Shown here: one piece after another, positions 45,001 through 57,000 of the stretch | Layout of the letters: the number at the start of each line of letters is the position of its first letter | How positions within the stretch are numbered: position 1 is the stretch's first letter | Assembly (NCBI GenBank): GCA_017460085.1 | Contig: JAFUBQ010000003.1 | Span: forward strand, 1 to 64,000 | Direction of reading: 5' to 3' | DNA: 64,000 nucleotides | Origin: Alphaproteobacteria bacterium | GTDB taxonomy: Bacteria; Pseudomonadota; Alphaproteobacteria; RF32; CAG-239 | Program-made: the position numbers and the translations under genes | The notes under the pieces: model-generated | Databases searched by the model: none | What the model saw: the letters and a program-made list of their open reading frames with translations, nothing else | Told to the model about the DNA's origin: nothing

Positions 45001-48000
45001 CATATACATCATTTTCAGCTTTAGCCGTTAACGTTCCGTTATTCACAATTTCAATCATCAATGGTCTGATTGTCCCAATTTCATCAAGAACTTGACCGAT
45101 ATTGTTATTTGATGTCAAGTTAATATTGTTTGCCGTAATAACATTGTTCAAAGAGTTTGTAATAATACTTCCTTGCGAAGTTATATTAACATCGCCGCTT
45201 AAAGCACTGATGCTGTTGTTCATTACCACATCACTCTTTGAAGTTATGTTGATTTCCGGTTTGTCAAAACCTTGGAAATTAACAGCAATAGCTTTTTGCT
45301 GTACCTCATATGTAGGGTTATAATTAACATAAACGGTTTCATACTTTTTACCGCAGAATAATTCTACAATCCAAGAACGCTCAACATAGCGCTGATATGA
45401 GTACGATCCACCCTCTTTCGTCATTGTCCATGCATCATCACCCGGAGTATATGTTGTGGAATATACGGTTGCGCCGTCATTTCGTACAGACATGGAACCT
45501 TCACTCCAAGTTCCGTTCTTATCACCCTTTGAGGTGAAACTAATACCGTTTTCACCAACCTGTGCTGTATGAGTATCAGCGTGCTCTGCTAAAAACTCAG
45601 GCGTTAAGCTATTTTGTGTAATGACATTAAATTGAGAATAATCCGGCACTGTTTTGACTTCAACAGCCTCATCGTGACTACTGCTGGAGTATGCTGCCTC
45701 TTGTTTTGTATTAACCTTAAAGTCATTGATGGTCAGCTTACCTTGCATCTTGGTATCAGCACCCAACGAATTTGTCACCAGATTATAATTAGAGTTATTG
45801 ACAACATCAATATGTCCGTAACCGTTCATCAAAACAATCTTTCCGGTGTTTTGAGTGCTGATAATATTACCGGTCAATGTGATATTGCCGCCGGATGTGT
45901 TGGCTTTGAACAAAAGTATCTCACCGGCGATATTGCTTGTGTTGCTCTCATCTGTCGGTTTGAAGTAGGCTTTGATAGCCTGCATTGCGTTTATATCAGA
46001 GTTATCATTTACTTTAGGCAAAGTAATGTAATAATATCCGTCGGTTGTTCCTTTTTGCATTATGGTTTCAACACCATTCATAACCTGATAATAGTTACCA
46101 TCTTCTTTTTTGATAACGGAAAATTCAGGTATTTCTACTTTTTTGATTTCCGTTCCGCTTTGCAACAAGCCGTTCACGTCAATAGTTTTTGCCGCAATAT
46201 CAATATCGCCAGCCGCTACAATAGCACCTGCACCGGAAGCCCCACCAAGCTTTTGTTCTTGGTTAATATAAAGCTGATTATAAGCACCGTTCGGAACTTT
46301 CATATGCAAATCCTTAACCGTGAGGTTACCTTGCGTAAACACATTACCGGTGTTGTTTGTTAAATCAAATGCACCCAAAACATTTTCGATATTACCCTGC
46401 AAAACAATGTCGCCGGCATTGGTGCCTAAATTTATAGTCGGGTCGTTTTTATCAACGCTGTTAACAATTTTGATAATAGGTCCATCGTAAGGAGTTGCAT
46501 TTACAATGTTTTTAGTAATATTTCCGCCCACATTACCATTAATACCGTATTTCAAATTGCGGTCAATAATCAAATTGTTATAGTAAACATTACTGACGCT
46601 GTTATTTTCAATATCAATAGCAAAACTACCTGCGCCGGCAGCCGTGATTGAGCCGTTTCCGGTTGCAGTAGCACCATTGATATTGGTTTCACCGGAGCGA
46701 ACAAAAACATCTCCCACATTGATACTGTAAACAGGAATAGCTTCCGTTTGCGCCAAAGCTTTCTGACCTTCTATCTCGGAGATCTTTGCATTAAGAGCGG
46801 ATATATGCGCATCATACTCAATTTTTGTCTTGACTACCTCGGCATCAATATCATCCATCGCATTTTGTGCCGTATTCATTGTTACGACATGCGTAGCTAT
46901 GGTATTATTGTTTGTTTTTATTTGTGTTTCATAATTAGCAATTTCAGTAGGCAATGCTACTTGCTTTTTGAGCAATTCTCCCCAGGCGGTACCAAAAGCT
47001 GCTCCAGTTTCATCATTTTTGTTGGAAACCCAGTTTTTATAAGCCTCTATCAACTTTTGAACTTCCGGTATTGAACCATACTTTTCTGCATACGCATCTG
47101 TACCTATATTCGCCATATCCTCAGTTGCTGTTGCTTCATCTAGTGCATTGGTAATATTTTTCAAAAGCTCGGAAGCATCATCTTTCAGTGTTGTCAAATT
47201 TTGATTCTGCGATTCCAACTGTCCTTTTGCTGTTTCGGACTTTTTATAATCAGCTTCATGATTTGATTTTTGATTATTTTTTGCCTCAATATATGCTGTA
47301 TGGACTTTTTCTAAATTTTTCTTACTTTCGTTATAAGAATCTATATCAACCTGAAGATCGGCAGATGTAACTACACCGATTTGTTCTTGTGATACTGAAA
47401 TCGCGTCATTTTCCGATTCATAAGTTCCATCTTCATTGATCACAAGGTGTTTATATGCGCCTAATCCGCTCTCAACTTTACCATCTATAACAATATTTGA
47501 GTTATTATTATCGGTGGTATATTCATTGCCCGAACCATGGTACGGAATAAATCCGAGTTGATAAGCAAGCGCATCGCGTTTTGCCCGCAGTTTTTGTGTA
47601 GAACTCTGTGCGGTGATATTCATAGAATCAAACGACTTAATTTCAGTGCCGGAAGCAATCGTGACAACAGCTTCTGAATCTGTGTTATGAGCATTGGCTT
47701 TTCCGCCAACAATAGAAATCAAACCGCCGGTTTCCGCATTAATATATGCTTCCAAACTCTTATTGCTGATGGCTGAAATGTTTGTATCTCTGCCGCTTAC
47801 TGATTTTGTACCTTCATCAATCGTAACTGTGGCTGTTTGCTTACTGCTTGTAGCGTTGCTTTCGCCGCCCGCACCGGCAATACCGCCGTATGATTCAACG
47901 TTTACTTTCGTGTATATATCAACATCGTTTCTTGCCACATAACTGATATGGTCATCTTTGGTTGTTATATCCTTGTTCGTGACTTTAACATCGGCATCAG

Positions 48001-51000
48001 CCGTCAATTTAACAATAGAATCCGTATCGGCACCGGCAATACCGCCGTGTGCATACAAATCGGCTTTTTCGTTTATATTGGCAATATTATACGCACTGAC
48101 ATCAACACGTCCGTTTTCGAAATCTCCTTCTGCACGAGCTCTGTTCCCCCCCAGTTTGGCTGATGTGCTCATCGTCAGCTCATCTTTTATTGAGCCACCG
48201 GAACCACTGGCTAATCCGCCGGCACCGCCGTATAAATCGTAGCCATATACAGATGCTTTGCTGATTTCATTTGCAGCTTTAACCACTATATCTTTCTTTG
48301 AAGTAACATCTGCCTCAGAATCAGTCGTCACCGTAGAATTAACCGTATTCCTGATTTTCGGTATTGCGACTGTGACAACACCATAAGAATCAGATTTAAC
48401 ATAACTCTTGTACTTATTCATTGTGTCGGCTGCAAGCGAATATCCGCCTTCTATTGCCGAAATATCATAATTTTTGCCGACATAACTTTTATTGGTCGAT
48501 TTTATATCTGTTTCCGCCTTGGAAGCAGATATACCCAATATCGCACCGGCACCTGCATACACCGTAGATTCTGCATCATTTTCAGCTTTAGATGAAATTT
48601 CAATCGAAGCAGCCTTAATCGTTTTGGCTGTATCGGCATCTTTAATATTAACACCTGATGTTTGGTCAATGTTTGACGTACCGTTGGCTCCGCCGGCCGA
48701 TACACCGCCATAAGCTCGACCATTCGATTCCGTATCGGCTTTATTAACTGCATTTGAAGTTATAGAAAGTTTTTTGGTTGTTTCAGCACTGAAATTTTTA
48801 CCGATATTAACAGTGTTATCTTTACCACTGGTAGCGGTTGAAAGCGCAGCACCACCGCCGCCGACGCCTCCGGTAGCCGCCCAAGCTTCGGCTCTCGTGT
48901 TTTCATCTGTATCCGTTTTGATGATAATATCACTGTTTTCTGAAGTCAGCGTTACATTATCACCAAAGTCTATTCTGGTTTTTCCGATGCTTTTGGCATT
49001 AGCAATCGACATACCGATAACAACGCCGCCAAATGAACCTGACCATGCATAAGCCTCATTGTCTGAATGTGATTTTGCTCCGATATTTAAGCTATTTATG
49101 GTATTGATTATAGCGCTATCATTAACATAGGCATTGGTTGTTTTATCAGATTTAAGCACAGCCACACTACCGTTACCGGCAATAATTCCGCCGGTTGCCG
49201 CGTATGCGTCCAAACGGTGTTTATCTTCGGAATTTGCACTGATTTCTACCCTATCTGCCACAATTTTTGTACCATTTTGAACAAATGCATTAGTCGTGGT
49301 TTTATCTTCGGCTACGGTAACCGAAACACCAATGGCTGCCCCACCGGCTGCTGCACCGATGCTTTCAAGTTTAACATCATTGGTATTTTGAGCCGCAATA
49401 TTTAAGTTTTTGACATTTAAGTCCGCCGCCGTATCAATAAAGGCTGCCGTTCCTTTTCTGTCTGTTCCACCGATAACTTCACGCTCGGTCACATCATATA
49501 AGCTGCCGCTAATCTGTTCTTTATCAGCCAATCTTGTACCTTTTGACTGATTTTTAATTCTATCCAAAGCATCATTATAGGCGTTTTGATATGCCTCATT
49601 TGCCGAAGTATTTCTGTCTTCTGCCGCCTTGAACATATCATCTTTTTGTTTTTGTGCGCCTTCTAAAGTTTTGCGTTCTTCTTCGCTTTGTTGGTCATAA
49701 TTGTTGACTGAAGCGTTACCTTCTTTGTCCCCAATATGAACATAAACCGCACCGCCGGATAAAGCACCAGCGCCACCTCCGACAATTACACCTAAAGCGT
49801 CAACTGTTTCGGAACTGTCGGCTGAAATATTTACATCTGCCTTTTCACCTTCAATAACCGTGCCGGTACCAACGGATGCCAATACCGTATTATGAATTTC
49901 ATTGCCGCCGACAGAAGCGCCGACACCGACTAAACCGCCGGCACCACCGCCAACGCTTTCATATATTTTTGAAATATCTGTGGCATTTAAGTTTAAATGC
50001 CCTTCATCAGCGAGTGTAATCACATTATTGGCGCCGATATGTGCAACTGTTTTGTTTTCAATTCCACTCCACAAAACGCTTCCGGCAATTCCGGCATATA
50101 ATCCGAACGAACCAGAGGCAACAATCATTTTGTTCTCTGTTTCAGGCTTACCCAGATTGGTTTCCGTTTTGGCCTTAATATCAACATTTTTAGCCTCAAT
50201 GGCAACCCCATCTCCGGTATATGCTTCAGTTGTGGACTTAAAGTTATTAACATCCACCGAAGCACCAAACGCTGCCGCACCACCAACCGCGCCTGCACCG
50301 GTAAACGAAGTGAGTGTGATTTTATTTTGAGCATCAATATCAACATCTTCCGCTTTTACCTTTGCGCCATCTGAAATATACGCATGTACAAAGGTATCCA
50401 CATCATTTACAAGCACCGTTCCGCTCACGCCGGCAACACCTGCCCCAGCAAAACCGGCAGCCACAATATGGTCATATATTTGTTCGCCTTTAGCTTTTAC
50501 ATCAATATCACTGACCTGAATGTCAGAACCGCCGATGTAGGCATCTATCGTGCTCGTTACCGAATTAACCATAACCGTTGCACCAACACCGGCCGTACCG
50601 CCAACAGATATGGTACCGGCAATCGGGTGAACAAACGTTACCTTATCTGAGGCATCAATGACAGCTTTATTACCATTCAACACACCATCGGCATAGGCTT
50701 TAATCGTGTTGTTTACATAGTTCACGTTTTCAACACCGACAACACTCACTGTGCCTGCAGCTGCACCGGATACGGTTGTATATTCGTATGTGCTGTCTGC
50801 TTTAGACTTTACGTCAAGTTCCTTAAATTCCGCATTTACACCGGTTGCTTTTGATTCAGCAGTATATTTGATGACATCATTCACCGCAGATAAACCGACA
50901 CCAACCGTGCCACCGCCTGCCGCTGAACCGGTAATGGTTTGCATATTTGCTGTTGCCTCGGCATTTGAAGAAATTTCGTTTCCGGCCTTTAAGGTGGAAT

Positions 51001-54000
51001 CTTTATAACCGGTGTCTAATTTTGAAGTAATCACATTTGTATTAACTGCACCGGCAGCTCCGGCAGTACCACCGCCGGCAGCAGCCACAACAGTTGTGAA
51101 GAAATCATCAGTTTCTTTTGCTTGAGCTTTTATGTCATTTGTTGCTTCAATCTTGGCATTTTGAGCATACGCCTTAACATCTTTATCAATTACAATTGTA
51201 TTAACAGTTGCGCCAATACCTATGGAAGTGCTGGCACTAACTGCGCCGTCTATGGCAAAAATAGTATCTTTTCCATTTGCAGAAATTGCAACATCACGAC
51301 CGGCATTAACACCATAAGCAACATCATTTATTGTTTTTGTACCGATAATATGAGCATCTGCCATACTGCTCATAACCATTGTGGCAATAACGCCTTCAAC
51401 CGTTAAACCTTGCGAGAACCCACCTGCTACCGTAATAAACGGAGCCTTCTTTTCACCGATTGTTTCATTAGCTTCGGCGCTGACAATCACATCTCTACCG
51501 GCATAGGCTTTTGAATTTTCAATGGCTGCTTTTACTTCGCTGTCAATAACACCGGTTACAATAGAAGCCCCGAGAGCCATACTGCTCAGTGATATACTTG
51601 CCGAACCGGTTCCGCCCGTAATTTCCGTATCACCGGAAGATATAACTTTAATATCTCCCTCGCTTGATGTAACATCAGCATTTTTAATATAGGCCTTTGT
51701 ATCAGAAGTCATAACAACGGTATTAATCGAACCGGCAAGCGTAATACCATTACCACCGGCACCGCCGATAGATATCGACATAATATCTTCATCTGACGTA
51801 GCTTCAATATCTACATCCTCTTTTGAACTGACTTCCACACCCTCAATACCGGCGGCTGTATCACTGCTGTCAACTACAACATTGATAGCCGCACCTGCCG
51901 CATCTTCTCCAAGAGAAATGCTCACCGCACCATTGATGGTTTCAAGATCTACATCGTTATTTGATTTAACATTAACTTTGCCATTTGTGCTTTGAACTTT
52001 TTTATCTGCATTTTCCGATAAGATGTATGTGTTTAAATCTGCAGAATTAACCACAACACTGACAGCACCGGAAGCAGCCAAACCATGCCCCCCCGAACCG
52101 GCAAAGACAACACTCAAACTGTCAATATCAGTATCTGACGTTATATCAATATCATTTTGTGCCGTTACATTTGAATTTTTGATATAATTTTCAATGTCGT
52201 TATCTATAACCTCCGCATATACGGAGCCACCGATTGCCTTTCCACTTGTGCTTACCGTAGCAACACCGGTAACAGCAGTGGTATCAAAAACAGCATCGGA
52301 ATCCAACGTTAATTTATTTGAATTTATGGTTGAGCCTTCAATGTAGTTGTTCTGCACCGCAGTATTAACGGCAATGGCAATAGCTCCCGAAATTGCATTT
52401 CCTCCGCTTGAAATGGCACCGGCCGCCGTTACGGATAAGTACTCATACGATGAATCGTTATCAAGCGTTACATCGCCTGATGTATCAATAGACGAGTTTT
52501 TGATGTATGAGGTAATTTCATCGCTGATACCATCAACTCTGATAGATGCGTCAGCCGAAGTTTGATTGCCGTATGCCACAGTGCCAACAACCGCAAAATC
52601 CTCAAATGTGCTTGAGGCTACAACATCTACATCGGCATTTTTATTTGTTCTGCCTGTTGTGGTATTGATTTGAGAGTCTTCAATATAGGCATTTTCTTCA
52701 TTGATTGAAACATAAGCGCCCAATGTTCCGGAATATGAAGAACCCTGTGTTGAAACAGCTCCGGCAGCATCAACCGTTATCAAATCTGTTCTATTTGTTG
52801 CCTTAACATTTAATTCTTTGCCGGCATTAACTTCTGCATCTTTTATGTAGGCGTTAATTTTATTTAAGGCAATATCACCGTCAAGCGTTCCGCCTTTGGC
52901 TCCACCGCCACCGTTACCGCCTGCTTGAATAGATACCGTGCCCACACCTTTTATAATTTGACTTTTAACTCCGGCTTCAACGCTTACGGATTGCTCTTCA
53001 TTATCTGTGTTCGTATTTACTTTTGCGCCGTCTTTAATCGCTGCCGTCACTTCATTATTCTGTAATTCAAACGAAATATTTCCGGCTATGGACTTATCTT
53101 TTCCATGCGCAACACCCACCGAACCGGTAAACATTTTTATATCTTCATTAGCGTTAACATCAACATTTCTCAATGCGTCAACAACGGCATTTCCTATATA
53201 GGCCTCAACCTCATTTTGAGTCCATTGAGCAATAAGTGCACCACCCATTCCTGATTTACCGTTTACCGACAGTATAATGGCAGCATTTATTAACATATCC
53301 TCAGATGTTGCATTAACCTTAACGTCACGACCCGCTAAAACATGGGCCCCGTCTGCGATATACGCTCTGGAAGCCGTATCTGAAATACTTACAGACGCCA
53401 TTCCTGATTTGGTGGCAGTATTTTTATCAGGATTAGCCGCTCTTGTGAAATCATAATCTGCATTTGCAAATGCCGAATGGGCATCTCTGAGATTCCATAA
53501 TGCCCTGAAATTATTGAAATATTTTGAGTTATTTTTAATATCCTCGGCTTTATTAAAAAGTTCCGTCGCTTTATCTAAATTTTGTCGGCGCTGCTCATCA
53601 GATATATTTCCGTATTTTGGTGCGTCTGAACCGGACTTTGCAATTCCCATATTAAAAGCACCATTAACAAATAACTTATCATAAACGGAACTGACTATTA
53701 CATCATTTAAAGCCTCTACATCACCTGCAATATATGATACAACTTCATCTTCGGCATAATTAACACCAATGCCGACGGATATAGAATTTTGGCTTATAGA
53801 TATTCCAAGATTACCATTAACGTGAGTTAAGTCTTTATTTGCATCTACTAAAATATCTCTTGCTTTGATTTCTGCCGATGATTCAATTGATGCTTTGACC
53901 TGACCGTCAACTATTGCAGAAATCGAAATAGCACCGGCTATACCGGTTTCATCAGCATTACCGTTAGACGCAGCAACATTTATGTCATCTGTTTCGTCAA

Positions 54001-57000
54001 ACGCTTTAACAATAACATCACCATAATTGCTGTTATCTTGCGTAACTTTTACATTTTCCCCAACAGTGGCTATCGTCTCCGGACTTAACCATTGAAATGA
54101 AAGAGAAGCACCACCGGCACTACCATCTGCAGCACCGAAGCCCTCCATGGTGTCGTCAATATTATTCAATATATCCACATTACCTGCACCTGACCATACT
54201 TGGTTGTTCGTATAGGCATCCACTTTTAACGTATTTCCGTTGTCATTTTGGGATTTAAATATAACATTTGAATTATCTTCGAGTATTGCTTTTGAAACAG
54301 TGTTATTTATTGCAACGGCAAAAGCGCCGGCAAATCCGGTTGTTTCCTGATCTTTTGAAGCGGCCCATGCAGTAGAGTTTGCAAAAGTAGTAAAGAAGTA
54401 TTCTAAGCCTATAGTGGAACCGATTGCATTAAAGAAATTCATATTACCGGCATCATCAATGCTTTTTTGTATATCTCCGGCTTTTTTGGTGGCGCCCAAA
54501 TACTCACTGGCATCTTGCGTATTTATTGATTTTATGCTGGATTCAGGGTCATTTCCCATGACTTTATCTATAATGTCACCAACCGCACCATTTACGGTAA
54601 CATTAAATAATTTATCCAAATACTTACCCATATCAGAATAAAATGTTTGGTGACTTAATCCGTGTTTTACAACTGTTTCAGACGAGATTTTCAACCCCGC
54701 CTCAGGTAAAATAACCTTGTCTCCGATTTTGCCTTCTATTTCGGTTCCGTCAGGTAATTTAATGTATGTTTTCTTTATACCGTCAACTTCTTTTTCCGTA
54801 ACATTATCTTCTGTTGCCTCATATATTGAGAATGTGTAATCAAAATGTATTTTATCTCCCTGATTTTCAGCGGTTCTCTTAGTTCCATCCGGTAACAAAA
54901 CATAATCATTGTTTTTAACAGCTATATAATCAGAGCTGTTTCCGGTTATTTCGAAATCACCATAGGCGTTTGCATTTGAGCTGAGATCTTTAAGATTAAC
55001 TGCAATTGCACCAGAAATGGAAGTTGTACCTTTTGATGCCCCACTTGATACGGAAAGCAAACTCTTATTATCCAGTAAATTTGCCTCTACAGCAATATTG
55101 CCGGCTTTTATCTCAGGTTTAATATTTTTTTCTTTATTACCTATAAAAGCATTATTTTGAACATCATCAAGCGAAAAGCCGACTGCACCGCTGATTTTTA
55201 TTTTACTAAAGTTTTCATCCGACCTTGAATAAAGCGTGCTTATATTCTGACCGAGCTTCATCTTAAACATATCAAAGAAGAACTTATATACATTCCCGAG
55301 AAATGCTGCTTGCCCTTGCTTAGCACCTTTTTGCGTTCCCGATGCGGAAACAGATTCTTCGGTTCTGCCGATATAATTAGCTAAAACGCTCAGCTCGCCA
55401 GGTATTTCAACGTCACTTTCCATAATTGCTTCATTAATCGTATGTGCAATAAATGCTGCAATTGAAATACTGGCTCCGCCGAAGTTTCTATCTACAATCG
55501 GAAGCCAACCCTGTTTGGTAGATACGTCATATGAACGAAACATTTCGGCATCAATCAAGATGTCTTTTGCAATATTGAGCGCCACCTCTTTTTCTATGAC
55601 GGCTCTGTTTGATACATCCAACAAGGAAACGGATATCGCATATGCCCCGCCGTGGCCGAAAGATTTATCAAACACATCAAAGGCCATTTCTAACATATTG
55701 GTTGCCACCGCACCTGTTGTGAACTGTACGTTAGTCACGGATGAAACATTAAGATTTTCGGCTTCTATATTTGAGCCGCTGCGAACAATAGCTTCGGTTA
55801 CCACATCAAGGTCAGCATAGCTGAACGCTAAGTTTTCAAATATTGATTTCGCGCTGGCATTAAAATCTGTTGTAGCGTTAACACTTAAATCTTTCTGAGC
55901 GGTGATTTTTGCGCCTTCTAAAACTTCAACGGAAGATTTCATATCTGCAATATGAATCATGTCGCTCAAGATAAAATTTGCAGGAGTGTCCATCCAGCTA
56001 TACCAATTATACGCATCGTTACCCGCATCTACAATATCACTATTGACATTCGTCGCCATTGTTCTGGCATTCAAAGCAACATTTCGTCCGCTCACTTCTC
56101 CGCCGACCGTAACCTTTGAAAGCGCCACATTATGCTTAGAATCCTTATTATATTCCGCCGCACTTCTGGAACCTGTATTATAAATTTCACTCTGAACAAT
56201 AACATCCGAACCGTTGGCATCTACCTTACCATTTAAATTAACGATTGCCGCCAAATAATCATCATTGTCTCCCTGATTTTTTGAAACAATGGCAACGCCG
56301 TTTCCGCCATCCATTGCCAACTTATATTCCATTGAAGTTTTTGTTCGGCCATATACATCTGTCTGTGTCGTTCTTTTGCCCGAGGTCGGTGTAACGTTTG
56401 TTTTCTTTGTTGCCGTAATATTGCCACCGGATACATTAAAATCCATATTGGCATTTAATTTAGCATCTTTGTTAATATTTATCTCTTTGCCACCATTGGC
56501 AATGGTAATACCGGTTCCGGAGTTAATTGTTCCGTCAATGCTGATTTCTGCCGGATTTAATTCAACCTCGGTTTCTTCACCGCCAAGCAAAAGATAGTCT
56601 GTTCCGCCCATATTAAACGATACTAAAGCATTCAAATTATCTTCAACAACGGCATTGTCTTTAAACACTTTTTTCATAGTGTCTTCAGTCGGTGTCATCA
56701 TTGTTAAAGAACCAACATTAAATACACCGGTTTTACCAACAACAAAACCATTCGGGTTGGCAAACAATACATCGCCGCCGATTTGCCCGTTTTTATAGGA
56801 ATTAACTATACCATCTATTTGTGAAGCTGAAGAATCAAAGACAAGGTTAACTAATTTATTCTGCTGATTTATTAAATTTAAATTGGCGGTATCTCCCTCG
56901 CTAACATTAAATTTACCGAAAGTGTTAATACCGATATCACCGGCACCGTTGGTTGTGGTTGTACTGATGTTCCAAATATGCGGATTATTATTTTCAATCG